64,000 nt of DNA, taken from NCBI GenBank assembly GCA_963819175.1, contig CAWFVJ010000024.1, positions 124,001 to 188,000 of the forward strand. The letters run 5' to 3'. This DNA is from CAWBRT01 sp963819175. GTDB taxonomy: Bacteria > Acidobacteriota > Terriglobia > Terriglobales > Acidobacteriaceae. This document shows positions 19,195 through 29,325 of this stretch, piece by piece; the first letter of the stretch is position 1, and each line of letters opens with the position of its first letter. The notes beneath the pieces were generated by a model that was given only the letters and a program-made list of their open reading frames with translations, was not told where the DNA came from and ran no database searches. The position numbers and the translations under genes were made by a program.

Positions 19195-19857
19195 GTGAAT
19201 ATTCAACTGAATCAACTTGAAGTCAGGGTGTTGGGTTCGCTGATGGAGAAGGAGACCACAACGCCGGACTACTACCCGCTTTCGTTGAACGCGCTGGTGA
19301 ACGCCTGCAATCAGAAGTCAAATCGAGATCCGGTCATGGAAGTGGATGAAAGCGCCGTGCGGGAGGCGCTCTATTCATTGGGCGACAAGGGGCTGGCAGG
19401 CACGGTCAGCAGCGCCGAAAGCCGCGTGGCAAAGTACGAGCACAGAATGCAGGAGGTGTTTAATTTCACGCGGCGTGAATCGGCAATCATCTGTGTGCTG
19501 ATGCTGCGAGGCCCACAGACACCGGGTGAACTACGTGGCCGGACGGAACGGATGTTCCGCTTTGATGACCTTGCCGATATACAATCCACGCTACAGCGGT
19601 TGGCGCAGCGTGATCCTCCACTGGCGAAGATGCTGGCCAGGCAACCCGGCACCAAGGAAGCACGCTACGTACACTTGCTGTCGGGCAACGCGGAGGCGTG
19701 GGATGCAGCGCAGTCGTCAGTGGTCGCTGCTAGCGACATGTCAGCCGGAAGCGGGCAGATCGCAGCGCTGGAAGAGGCGGTGGCGCGATTGGAGCAGGAG
19801 GTCGCGTCATTGAAGAAGGAGTTCACCGACTTTCGAAAGCAGTTCGAAGAGGACTGA
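19195..19857 (+). CDS. YceH/DUF480 family protein
   Basis: A 220-residue protein of the YceH family: two winged-helix-like halves, LNQLEVRVLGSLMEKETTTPDYYPLSLNALVNACNQK (quoted only in part here: EVRVLGSLMEKETTTPDYYP) and RRESAIICVLMLRGPQTPGE, then a C-terminal coiled coil of about 40 residues (IAALEEAVARLEQEVASLKK). Family members are conserved cytoplasmic proteins of unknown role, possibly DNA-binding. GTG 19195 is used; there is no strong ribosome site. Length agrees with the family. It converges on the HD-like gene. Confidence 0.85.
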   Translation: MNIQLNQLEVRVLGSLMEKETTTPDYYPLSLNALVNACNQKSNRDPVMEVDESAVREALYSLGDKGLAGTVSSAESRVAKYEHRMQEVFNFTRRESAIICVLMLRGPQTPGELRGRTERMFRFDDLADIQSTLQRLAQRDPPLAKMLARQPGTKEARYVHLLSGNAEAWDAAQSSVVAASDMSAGSGQIAALEEAVARLEQEVASLKKEFTDFRKQFEED

Positions 19858-20005
19858 CGTCAGAGGGAATCCAGGGTCCGAAGATGCCGATCTTCCTGGC
19901 GTCGCGTCGCATGGATCCGCCAGAGCCGGCCCCAGGCCGAAGATTACATCGCACGACTCTGGTACGTAAGGCAGCACGCACAAAGAGATGCGACAGGCAT
20001 GACAA

Positions 20006-20551
20006 TCAAAACTTCAAGTTCTTGAATGGCAGATATGCCATGAAATCGGCGTGGTGCACAATGAAGGCCTCCGTCGTGCGCTTGACCAAGTCGCCTTCCG
20101 CGGCATGTGCGGCAATGATGTGGCAGACGGCATCAGGCACGCCGCACTCCATCGCCAGCGAGACGCCGGTAAAAGGGTGGCGCAGCATTTCGCCGCGAGG
20201 GCTTTGGACGGCCTTTCCTCCCTTGATCTCGTATTCCAGCAGTTTGCCGACATCGGCGAGTATGGCTCCGGCGATCACCGTGTCCTGATCGATCTTGAGG
20301 CTGTCGCCCATGAACTCCCGCATGGCTTCCGCCGAATGGCGCGAAATGTGCACCACGCAACGCTTATGTTCCATGAAGGTCGTCGGACAGTTCGGCACCA
20401 GAAGAGTAAAAGGAATCTGGTTGAGATCGTCGGGACGAAGCGGGCTCAGTTCAAATGCCCGTTCCCACGTGCGTGTCACTTTTTCTCGAAGATCGGCGTT
20501 CTGAATCCAGTCCAACTCCGGCCAAAGGCGCTTAACGTCGTCGCGTATCAA
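20006..20551 (-). CDS. HD-domain-like protein with altered metal motif
   Basis: A 181-residue protein resembling small HD-domain phosphohydrolases. The segments CVVHISRHSAEAM, IAGAILADVGKLLEYEI, LRHPFTGVSLAMECGVPDAVCHII and HHADFMAYLPFKN follow the family order. The central His-Asp pair reads Ala-Asp (ILADVGK), so one metal ligand is missing; either another histidine substitutes or activity is changed. The substrate is unknown. It stands alone, convergent with the YceH gene and divergent from the 3-hydroxyacyl-CoA dehydrogenase gene. Confidence 0.7.
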   Translation of the reverse strand: MIRDDVKRLWPELDWIQNADLREKVTRTWERAFELSPLRPDDLNQIPFTLLVPNCPTTFMEHKRCVVHISRHSAEAMREFMGDSLKIDQDTVIAGAILADVGKLLEYEIKGGKAVQSPRGEMLRHPFTGVSLAMECGVPDAVCHIIAAHAAEGDLVKRTTEAFIVHHADFMAYLPFKNLKF

Positions 20552-20784
20552 GCAGTCCTCCTCGGGTCACTTTGAATTTAGGGCGCGGCTGCCAACTTAT
20601 AGCAGAGTATAAAGTGGCAGGGCGCGATGCCGGTCATAAATTCTTAACTTATAATGGCGGAAGATTACCTATGCTGGTACGATGTCCGTGCGGAATATGC
20701 GCGGCATGACGCCGGAGGGCGCCGGAAGCAATTCGTTACGCTCAAGCGCCCGGGCCGTCGCTAGGTTAAGCGGACAAGTGGAAT

Positions 20785-21720
20785 ATGACTAGAAATACGA
20801 TCGGAATCGTTGGCTGTGGTTTGATGGGAAGCGACGTAGCTGCCATCTTCATGACGGCGGGCTGGAATGTACAGGCGGCGGAGCCCGACTTGGCGAGTTG
20901 GGAGGCGCGCCGCGAAAGAGTTCGTTCATCGGTGCGGCAACTCGATGGAAACTTCCACCTGGATCGCCTGCGGCTGGTGAAGAGCATCGCGGAGATCGAG
21001 TGGACGGATATCAAACTGGTGCTCGAAGCCGCGCCCGAACGGCTCGAACTGAAACGGCATATCTTTCGCGAACTCGATCGCGTGACCCCGCGCCATATCC
21101 CGATCGGCACGAACGCCTCCGGATTTCGAATCACGGACATCGCGGGCGAATGCAGCACGCGCGAGCGCATGGCCAACCTGCATTTTTTTGCGCCGGCGCA
21201 TTTGGTTCCGGCCGTCGAGGTGGTGCGGGCCGAGTTTACCGATCCATCCGCCACGGATACTCTCTACAACATTATGAAAGCCGTGGGCCGCATGCCGGTC
21301 CGGGTGAATCGCGACGTGCCCGGGTTCCTGGCGAATCGCATTCAGCACGCCCTGATGAGAGAGGCGTTCGCTTGCATCGACGAGGGGCTGGGAACGCCCG
21401 AAGACATCGATACGGCGGTGCGCTACGGATTCGGCTTCCGCTATGTCGCTGCAGGGCCGCTTCTGCAGAAGGAATTTGCAGGCCTGGACACGCAGCTTTC
21501 CGCCGCGCGATCCATCTATCCCTCGCTTTGCAGCAGTTCCGAGCCGAGCCGCACGCTGACGCAAATTGTTGCGGAAGGCCACCTTGGGATGAAAACCGGC
21601 CATGGCTTCTGGAACTGGACACCAGAGCAGAGCAAGCAAGAGAAAGAACGCTACGAGCGCACACTGATGGCCGCCTTGAAGCTCTTGCTAGGATCGAAGT
21701 CAGTGACGGAGCGCGGCTAA
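20785..21720 (+). CDS. 3-hydroxyacyl-CoA dehydrogenase family protein
   Basis: A 311-residue NAD-dependent dehydrogenase. The N-terminal Rossmann fold starts with GIVGCGLMGSDVAAIFM; the catalytic region is RMANLHFFAPAHLVPAVEVV with the family histidine, then PVRVNRDVPGFLANRIQHAL links to the C-terminal helical domain (LGMKTGHGFWNW). The size matches single-function HAD proteins such as 3-hydroxybutyryl-CoA or L-gulonate/carnitine dehydrogenases. It begins a run of four or more catabolic genes on one strand, 90 bases before the Ldh2-type gene, which suggests one pathway for a hydroxy acid; the substrate is inferred only loosely. Confidence 0.85.
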   Translation: MTRNTIGIVGCGLMGSDVAAIFMTAGWNVQAAEPDLASWEARRERVRSSVRQLDGNFHLDRLRLVKSIAEIEWTDIKLVLEAAPERLELKRHIFRELDRVTPRHIPIGTNASGFRITDIAGECSTRERMANLHFFAPAHLVPAVEVVRAEFTDPSATDTLYNIMKAVGRMPVRVNRDVPGFLANRIQHALMREAFACIDEGLGTPEDIDTAVRYGFGFRYVAAGPLLQKEFAGLDTQLSAARSIYPSLCSSSEPSRTLTQIVAEGHLGMKTGHGFWNWTPEQSKQEKERYERTLMAALKLLLGSKSVTERG

Positions 21721-21810
21721 CCGGCGGCGGAAAGACCCATCGAGTCCAGGGTTTCGCGGCATGGGCGCTAATTAACAACGTAGAAGAACAGGATCCGCCA
21801 GGTTGGCGGA

Positions 21811-22899
21811 GTGGAGCATGGTTCCGTGAATGAAACTGTTAAGTCCGGTGCTAAAAGTTGCAACACAAAGATAGCCGATCTACAGGACTTCATCGTCCGA
21901 GTGCTTGAGGCCGTCGGTCTTTCGTCAAACGATGCCGGTCGTGTCGGCAAACTCATGGCGGAGGCGGACGCACGAGGCGCGGATGGTCACGGTGTCTTCC
22001 GCTTGCCGCAGTACGTGAAAAGGATTCAGAGTGGCGGCATCAACGTGCGGCCGGATATCCGCGTCGTCCGCGAACAGGCCGCCAGCGCGCTGGTCGATGG
22101 CGATAACGCCATGGGCCACCTGGTGATGAGCCGTGCTGCCGAGATTGCCATCGAGAAAGCTCGTTCGGCAGGCGTGGCCTGGGTGGGAGCCCGCAACAGC
22201 AATCATGCGGGTCCGGCATCGTTGTACGCACGAATGCCGCTTGCCCATGACATGGTGGGAATCTACATCGCCGTCGGAAGCGCCAACCACTTGCCCCCGT
22301 GGGGCGGCACGGAAATGCTTCTCAGCACAAATCCGATTGCAATCGCGGTGCCCGGTTCACGACGGCCAGATATCGTTCTCGACATGGCGACAACCAATGC
22401 CGCCTATGGAAAGGTGAAGATCAAGGCGCAGCTCAACGAAGCGATGCCGGAAGGCTGGATGATCGACCGCGAGGGCAAGCCACTGACTGACCCAAAGCGA
22501 GCGAACGAAGGATTCCTGCTGCCCATCGGAGGGCCGAAAGGCTATGGGCTCGCTCTCATGTTCGGTTTGTTGGCCGGGACGCTCAATGGAGCCGCATTCG
22601 GCAGGGAAGTCGTTGATTTCAACAAAGACTCCTCGACTCTGACCAATACAGGGCATGCGATTGTGGCCGTCAACATTGCGTCGTTCGTGGACGTGCAGGA
22701 GTTTAAGAAGAAAGTCGATTACGTTTGGGAGGAGATGAAATCTTCGCCGAAACTGCCTGGGTTCGACGAGATACGGCTTCCAGGAGAACGCTCCACTCGA
22801 ATTTATCAGGATCGCATAGCGAATGGCGTTCCGCTGAGCAGCGAACTCCACGCCTCGCTAGATGCGCTCGCGGATCGACTGGGAGTTCCGCGCCTGTAA
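21811..22899 (+). CDS. Malate/L-lactate dehydrogenase family oxidoreductase (Ldh2)
   Basis: A 362-residue NAD(P)-dependent 2-hydroxyacid dehydrogenase of the non-Rossmann Ldh2/YbiC type. Motifs: EADARGADGHGVFRLPQYVK, AWVGARNSNHAGPASLYA with the catalytic histidine, STNPIAIAVPG, VLDMATTNAAYGKVKIK and GGPKGYGLALMFGLLAGTLNGA. Members oxidise malate, sulfolactate, ureidoglycolate or reduce cyclic imines; this one is not assigned. The GTG at 21811 or the in-frame GTG at 21826 may be the start; the second has GGAG at better spacing. It follows the HAD gene and precedes the MFS permease gene. Confidence 0.87.
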   Translation: MEHGSVNETVKSGAKSCNTKIADLQDFIVRVLEAVGLSSNDAGRVGKLMAEADARGADGHGVFRLPQYVKRIQSGGINVRPDIRVVREQAASALVDGDNAMGHLVMSRAAEIAIEKARSAGVAWVGARNSNHAGPASLYARMPLAHDMVGIYIAVGSANHLPPWGGTEMLLSTNPIAIAVPGSRRPDIVLDMATTNAAYGKVKIKAQLNEAMPEGWMIDREGKPLTDPKRANEGFLLPIGGPKGYGLALMFGLLAGTLNGAAFGREVVDFNKDSSTLTNTGHAIVAVNIASFVDVQEFKKKVDYVWEEMKSSPKLPGFDEIRLPGERSTRIYQDRIANGVPLSSELHASLDALADRLGVPRL

Positions 22900-23105
22900 C
22901 CTTAAAGAGCACGCCGGGGTCTGCGCGGAATCTATTTTTCGGCAGCGTCAGGTGCGCAACTTTGCTTGAGCCGGAAACGGTTCCGGGATAAGATGACACA
23001 ACGATCCATGTGAAGTGTTTGGTTTGCCAAAACGGGGACGAGAATCCGAATGTCCCAGACCGCAAAGCTGTCTCACGCCGCGGCCGCCAAACAGAAGGCC
23101 ATATC

Positions 23106-24437
23106 ATGCAAAAGCAATCGGAGCTGGGTAAGCCTACCTCCTACCGTTGGTTCATGTTGTTCATCATCTGTCTTATGTATCTCGTCACCTACATGGACAG
23201 GGTGAACATATCGACCGCCGCGCCGATGATCCGGAAGGAATTCGGATTCGACAAGATCACCATGGGATTGATTTTCAGCGCTTTCACATTTGCCTATTCA
23301 CTCGGGCAGGTGCCTGGCGGCTGGATTGGCGATCGCTTTGGCCCGCGCAAAGTTCTGCCCGCGCTGGTTACCTTCTGGTCGGTAATGACCGTGGCGACAG
23401 CGCATGCTGGCAGCTTGGTTCAATGGATACTGATACGCGCGCTTTTCGGCGCTGGTGAAGCGGGGGCCTTTCCAACCGCAACCAGGGCGATGCAGTTGTG
23501 GTTTTCACCGTCGGAGCGCGGATTCATTCAGGGCATTACGCACAGCGCGACCCGAATTGGCGCGGCCGTAGTTCCGCCGATCAGCGTACTCATCATGGCG
23601 AAGCTGGGCTGGCGATGGGTGTTTTATATCTTCGGGATGACAGGTATGGTTTGGTCGGCCCTGTTCTATCTGATCTACCGAAACCTTCCTGAGGAACACC
23701 GTTCGGTCAATCAGGCGGAAGTCGCGAAGATCCGCGGCTTCGACAAAGATGGCAACATCAAGGAACCGATCAATATCAAGAAAAGGCCAACTGTACCCTG
23801 GGGAGTTCTGCTCAAGAGCTCGAACATGTGGTACCTGATGATCGTTTATGCCATTTACATCTACACATCGTGGATCTTCTTGACTTGGCTTCCGATTTAC
23901 ATGATGGAGTACCGCAAGTTTTCGTTGATGCAGATGGGCATCTTCGCCTCATTGCCTCTCTGGGCCGGAGTCATTGGCGATACGTTTGGCGGTGTGGCTT
24001 CCGACTACATCCTGAAGAAGACCAACAACATGAAATTAGCCAGAAGATCGGTCGCAGTCGGCGGGACCATTGGGGCGGTAGCTTTGCTGCTTCCAGGCGC
24101 GATGACGAAGGAACCTTATACGGCGGTGTTGTGCCTCACGGGAGCCATGTTCTTCCTGGAGTGCATTCTTAGTCCCGCTTGGGCCGTCGCAATGGATGTC
24201 GGCGGAGAATATTCCGGCACCGTCTCTGGTTTGATGAATATGGCTGGAACTCTTGCCGGCGCCTTTTCGCAGATTCTGTTTGGCGTGATTACTCAATTCG
24301 GGTCTTGGGTCGCTCCATTCGTGGTGTCATGTGTCCTGCTGACCATCGGGGGGTTCGTGTGGGCCTTCTTGCTGGACCCTGCGAAATCGGTTGTCGAAAG
24401 AAGAAAGCCCGAGGTACTGACGGAGGCGAACGCGTAA
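23106..24437 (+). CDS. MFS transporter, anion:cation symporter family
   Basis: A 443-residue permease with twelve helices. The ACS signature follows the first helix: LVTYMDRVNISTAAPMIRKE, then FAYSLGQVPGGWIGDRFGPR and RALFGAGEAGAFPTATRAM. These are the hallmarks of glucarate, galactonate and phthalate importers, which bring organic anions in with protons. ATG 23106 was chosen for the AGAAGG upstream; an earlier ATG at 23010 adds a hydrophilic tail unlike the family. It sits between the Ldh2-type dehydrogenase and the DUF6282 protein, so it probably imports their substrate. Confidence 0.88.
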   Translation: MQKQSELGKPTSYRWFMLFIICLMYLVTYMDRVNISTAAPMIRKEFGFDKITMGLIFSAFTFAYSLGQVPGGWIGDRFGPRKVLPALVTFWSVMTVATAHAGSLVQWILIRALFGAGEAGAFPTATRAMQLWFSPSERGFIQGITHSATRIGAAVVPPISVLIMAKLGWRWVFYIFGMTGMVWSALFYLIYRNLPEEHRSVNQAEVAKIRGFDKDGNIKEPINIKKRPTVPWGVLLKSSNMWYLMIVYAIYIYTSWIFLTWLPIYMMEYRKFSLMQMGIFASLPLWAGVIGDTFGGVASDYILKKTNNMKLARRSVAVGGTIGAVALLLPGAMTKEPYTAVLCLTGAMFFLECILSPAWAVAMDVGGEYSGTVSGLMNMAGTLAGAFSQILFGVITQFGSWVAPFVVSCVLLTIGGFVWAFLLDPAKSVVERRKPEVLTEANA

Positions 24438-24485
24438 GTGACTGACATTGCTTTGCACGAATACAATTAGAGAGAGGCTTCTGTT

Positions 24486-25370
24486 ATGGATAATAAAGTG
24501 AGAGCTAAGGAACTGATCGAAGGGTCAATTGATTTTCATATTCATACCGGCCCGGACGTTTTCCCCAGGCTGGTGAACGATATCGAGGCTGCCACGCAAG
24601 CCAAAGCAGCGAAGATGAAGGCAATCCTGCTGAAGAACCATGTGACTGGCACGGGAGATCGCGCAGCAATCGCCAGCAAGGTAGTTGGGTTCTCCGTGTT
24701 CGGGGGCATTGCGCTCAATCTGCCGGTGGGAGGCGTCAATCCGCAGGCAGTTGAAATGGCGCTGAGAATGGGAGCGAAGGAAGTATGGATGCCCACCATT
24801 CACGCCGCGCATTATCTGAAGGAAGTCGACAATGTCCCGATGTTTGCCAAGTTGTTGAAGTCCGGCATCAAGGGAATCTACCTCCTCAATCAGGATGGCT
24901 CGCTGAAGAGTGAGGTGATAGAAGTTCTGGCTGTAATCGCGCAGTATGACGGCATCATGGCCACGGGACATATCTCGATTCAAGAGGCAATGGCGCTGGT
25001 TCCGGAAGCGAAGAAGATGGGGATCAAGAAGATCGTAGTGACTCACCCGCTTTCGCCGATGGAGAACTACACGATTGGCGATATGAAGGAGATTCTAGCG
25101 CGGGGCGCGACCATGCTGGAACATGTCGTCAACGATATTACACACCAGATGAAGAATCCGATTCCGGCTTCAAAAATTGCGGACGCGATCAAAGCCCTGG
25201 GACCGGAAACGTCGATTATGAGTACCGATAGCGGCCAGGTCATCAACCCCGCTCCGGTTTGCTCAATGGAGAATTTTATTCGCGAAATGCTGGATCATGG
25301 CATTCCGGAAAAAGACATCATCCTGATGACCCGGGATAATCCCGCCCGAATGCTTGGGATTCCAGCCTAG
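24486..25370 (+). CDS. DUF6282 family amidohydrolase-like protein
   Basis: A 294-residue protein of a poorly studied metal-hydrolase-like family. The first motif is FHIHTGPDVFPR, an HxH-type metal site; further candidate ligands lie in ILLKNHVTGTGDR, GIMATGHISIQEAM, IVVTHPLSPMENY and MSTDSGQVINP, in the order expected of a TIM-barrel amidohydrolase or PHP fold. No signal peptide, so cytoplasmic. It starts at ATG 24486, 48 bases after the permease gene, and ends the catabolic run. The reaction is unknown; hydrolysis or decarboxylation of the imported acid is a guess from context. Confidence 0.75.
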   Translation: MDNKVRAKELIEGSIDFHIHTGPDVFPRLVNDIEAATQAKAAKMKAILLKNHVTGTGDRAAIASKVVGFSVFGGIALNLPVGGVNPQAVEMALRMGAKEVWMPTIHAAHYLKEVDNVPMFAKLLKSGIKGIYLLNQDGSLKSEVIEVLAVIAQYDGIMATGHISIQEAMALVPEAKKMGIKKIVVTHPLSPMENYTIGDMKEILARGATMLEHVVNDITHQMKNPIPASKIADAIKALGPETSIMSTDSGQVINPAPVCSMENFIREMLDHGIPEKDIILMTRDNPARMLGIPA

Positions 25371-25384
25371 GCCAGCCGTGAAAA

Positions 25385-25406
25385 GGGGGAGCCATTTGGC
25401 TCCCCC
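25385..25406 (-). terminator. Intrinsic terminator, minus strand
   Basis: A perfect 9-base stem, GGGGGAGCC and GGCTCCCCC, with loop ATTT lies between two convergent genes. On the minus strand it is followed by TTTT, so it ends the TonB receptor transcript. On the plus strand it is followed by AAAA, so it is a weaker stop for the DUF6282 gene. Confidence 0.75.
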
Positions 25407-25447
25407 AAAACTTTAGCTTCAAATACCGCAAGTGTGCCGAGACTTGC

Positions 25448-28400
25448 TCAGAAGTTGACGCGCATTGCCAATTGCACAAAGCGGCGCTCATCGTGATCTC
25501 CGCCGATAGCGCTACTACCGAGCCCGCCCTTCAGTCCCGTTATGACAATCGGATTACTGACTGCTCCAGGTACCGGAGTACCGCCAAATGCAGCGACATT
25601 AGCCGCTGCCGCATTCACATACATGTTGTGATGGTTAAATAAGTTAAACGCTTCCACGCGGAATTCGACCTTCACACGTTCCGTTACGGCGAAGTTCTTA
25701 GCCGCTGCCAGATCGAAGTTCCAGGCTCCCGGTCCACGAAAAGCGTTCCTGCCTGTCATGTTCGAAGGAAATGGACCGAAATCTGAAATTCCGTAGAAGT
25801 AGGGATTGGCGCCCGAATTGTAAGGACTACCAGTGTAAGCCAATGCTGGATTGACGAAGCTGACCCCAGGGGGCAGAGTTAGTATCGCGTAGTTATTCGG
25901 GCCCAATAAGGTTCCGCTTCCAGTCTGGTAGCTTGAAATTGCCGTGCTGGGCACGTAGCGCGGAACTCCAATCAGGCTACCTGCGTTGAGCGATGCGGTA
26001 CTATCGAAAACAGAGAACGGAACTCCAGTACGGGCCGTAAACACACCTGTAAAGATATAACCGCCAAGCAACTGGCGCTTGAGACCGTTGCCTTTCTTGT
26101 ACCATGGTGTCTCCCAACTAGGCGAGACCACCACGCGGTGGCGAACGTCAAAGTCCGAGCTGCCCCAGTCAAGCTTCGGGTGCAGCGGGTCGAGATACCC
26201 AATGTTGCCGGACGTAATGCTTGAGAACGTAGAACTCAAGTCGTCCATGGAGTGAGCCCAAGTGTAGTTGGCAACTATACTGAGGCCGGTACCATGCAAG
26301 TTCTGCGTCTGAAAGCGGATGTTTAACGCGTTGTAGCGAGAAGTTCCTCCGCTGCCGCGAGTGTTGATGTCCGAATAGTAGTTGTTCGGACGAGAGTAAT
26401 TCCCGAGCGTCGGATCATAGGCATCGCCAAGGTAGACATTACCGGCGCCAAGCGCATTCTGCGGATGAATATCATACAGGTGAACGCCATGCGACCCGCT
26501 GTACTCCAGCGCAACGATCGTATTGCGTGCTATGCGGCGCTCCAGAGCCAAGCTATAAAACTGGGTTTGGGCCGTATCGATATTCTGATCGACTTGGCGC
26601 AGGCTAGGTGGCAGAAAAGGGGTAGTTCCGCTGGAACCACCGAGCGGCCCGTAGTTGCTGACCGAGACGACCGGAGTGGGCGTCGACGTTGAGAGCAGGG
26701 CAACGGTCGCATAATTTGGCGGGTTCTGAATGACGTTGAAAGTAATGTTCCCAAAGTTGCGCTCGTAACTGATGCCGAAGCCGCCGCGCAAACTCGTTGT
26801 GCCGTCGCCTAAGACGTCGTAGGCGAAGCCAATGCGAGGGGCGAGCGTGCCGTAGTTCGGGTTCCACATTTCGCCGACAGGGCTGTTGGGGGCGGCCATC
26901 ACTGAGCCATTGCGGACCATCTGGAACAGATTGCTACCCGTGCCGTAATAGAAGTTAGAGTCAAGTGACTGGTCGCTGTTGTGCTGCACGCCATAGAATT
27001 CCCAACGTAAGCCGTAATTCAAGGTCAAGCGCCGCGAGGCCCGCCAGTTATCCTGTGCATACACCGCGTAATCCTGGTACCGATAGCTACGGGAAAAGTT
27101 CGGTGGTGTCACCGGAAGGTTCAAGAGGCAGCCTGGAACAACTACCGTACCGCTAGTGGGATCGTTGTAGCAGGGTAGGGTTTTTCCTTGCGGGTTCACG
27201 GCGACATTGAAATACGCCAGGTTGCCGGTTAACATGGCGTCTAACCCGCTGGCTGGATCAAATCCGAGCATTTGAAGCGATTGATTAGCGTACCCGTAGG
27301 TGCGATTGTTCTGGATGTAGTTGAACTGGGCGCCATACCGCATTTGATGCTTTCCCTTGTTCCAGGAAACGTCATGGGTAAGTTGAAGCATATTCTGCGG
27401 ACCGCCATAAGGCTCGCCACCGACGCCGGCATATTGAGCCCACAAACCAGGAAAGGTAACCGGTTGGCCATTCACCGTTGCGCCGTTGCTCAGGAGCAAT
27501 TCGGGTACGTTTAACGCAGCTTGATTGTAAGTCTGGTTGAGGTTGAGACGGGTAAAGCTGACTTTCGAATTGCTGAAGACGCTATTCGTAAAGAAGTGGT
27601 TCAACGAGAATAGCGCGCTATTGTCGTGGGTCGTTTGACCCACATTGTACATAGAATACGGGCTGTTGAATTCTCCACCGTTGAAATCGTTTTCGCTGTA
27701 CAAAGCATAACGGAAGAACATCTGTGTCCTGTCGCTCAGGTTGTAGTCAAGGCGTCCAAAGATATTGAAGGTATTTTGCGGAACACCACCGCCCGCATCA
27801 GCGGGAGCCGTGTAGTTCACGAGATCCAGGATCGGTGTTCCATCTGGAATGGCGGCGAAAGCGGCCGACGAAGGGCTAACGCCACCCACCATGGTTTGGC
27901 CGTTCACCGTTGTCTTCGGTATTGTGCTGACGGAGCGGAGTTTCTGTCCATAAGCATTGAAATATGCCGCGACGTTCGGCGCCACATAGTTATTCAAAAA
28001 AATCGGGTCGGGCACCAGTGCGGTTTCCTGCGCGCTGCTACGGACGCGAGTCCACTCCGTACTCTGGAAAAAGAAGAGCTTCTTCTTGATGATGGGTCCG
28101 CCGATCGTGTAACCGAAATCATTGCGGGTGTACTCGCCTTTGGGAATGTCTTGCTGGGCGTTGGCTACAGTGTTCGCGGTCAACGCCGAGACACGGTTGA
28201 ACTCCCATGCGGAGCCGTGAAGGTCATTGGTCCCCGACTTTGTCGCAATGTTTACGATGCCGCCTGAAGCGCGTCCATACTGCGCATCGAAGTTGCTGGT
28301 TATGACGCGGAATTCCTGTACGGCTTCGATGGGCAGAGGCTGAGCAAACGTGGCATTGAACCAGTCAATGTTTTCCGCGCCGTCCAGCAGGATTTCGGTA

Positions 28401-28980
28401 CCTGAGGAGCGTTGGCCGTTAATGCTGAAGAAGACGCCGTAGTTCTGGCTGTTCTGGTCGCCGCCAGTGGAGGTGCGGTCGGCACTACTGACATTGCCCG
28501 CGAGCGCGACAAAGTCGTAGGGGTTACGGTTCAAACTGGGCAGTTGCGCCATCTGCGTTGGCGTAATCAGCTGCGAAAGCTCTTGCGTCTGGGTGTTGAT
28601 TTCGGTGCCACCGGCGGCTACTACTTCGACCTTTGTCGTCTCTTTGTCTACCGAGAGGACGGCGTCCAATGTAACGTGGCTGCCAACGGTCACTTCAACC
28701 TTCGACCTGTAGAGGGCGAAGCCACTACTTCTGACTGTCACCTCATAGGTCCCCGGAGTAAGTCCTAGCACGTTGTACTGGCCTAGACTGCCGGATTTCA
28801 CAGACGGTCGAACAGTGCCCGTAGCAAGGTCCCTGACAGAAATTGCAGCACCTTGGATAACCGCTCCAGAGGCGTCGCGCACCGTTCCGCGATTTGTCCG
28901 GATTCGGCCTGTCCAAGCGCCAACGTCGCGACGAATGAGAGCAGCGTCAAAAGGACCAAAGCCTTCAGGGTAAATCTCAT
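25448..28980 (-). pseudogene. Oar-like TonB-dependent receptor with one frameshift after the signal peptide
   Basis: An outer-membrane receptor of about 1177 residues. ATG 28980, behind GGGGGAAGAG, starts a clear signal peptide (LKALVLLTLLSFVATLALGQ). After AESGQI the frame breaks near 28890: one C is missing compared with the expected reading, and the carboxypeptidase-regulatory-like domain goes on in the next frame (GTVRDASGAVIQGAAISV, GQYNVLGLTPGTYEVTV). A plug follows (LITPTQMAQLPSLNRNPYDF, FFSINGQRSSGTEILLDGA, QYGRASGGIVNIATKSGTND), then a long barrel ending in FVQLAMRVNF with a terminal aromatic residue. Such receptors are typical of Acidobacteriota and take up large or scarce nutrients. 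If the frameshift is real the product would not be exported; an assembly indel seems likely. Confidence 0.85.
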
Positions 28981-29325
28981 GTGCTCTTCCCCCGCCCTTC
29001 AGGTCAAAAGGTGCGCATAACATCTCGATTCCGTCTGGAGCACGAGCGGTGTGGTTCGCGCGGGCACGAGTACGTTTAGTTATTAAACGCCAGCCACACG
29101 TCCGCGCCGAGCTATGCTGGCTCCCAGCGCCCGATCGCACTGAATCTCGAAGGCGCAATTATCTCTAGTGACGCTCTTTTTTACAATGTTTTCCCGACCT
29201 TAGGATTGAGGGTGGATTCAATGTCTCTGGGGTTACATTCGTGCGTCTAGTGCCGTGCAACCCGCAGGTCAGGTTGCGGCCATCAGCGAAATTGACGGCG
29301 GAGGAAGGAATTACTGCGCCGGTTT
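28981..29325. other. Gene-free region upstream of the TonB receptor gene
   Basis: About 345 bases without a supported gene. It must hold the receptor's promoter. The only structure seen is GTTTA-GTTAT-TAAAC near 29071-29085, an inverted repeat with a 5-base centre, which could be a regulator site. Confidence 0.35.

Noticed and set aside
17869..19215. A 448-codon antisense frame over the propeller gene
   Set aside because: No motif; the plus strand has a signal peptide and NHL blades.
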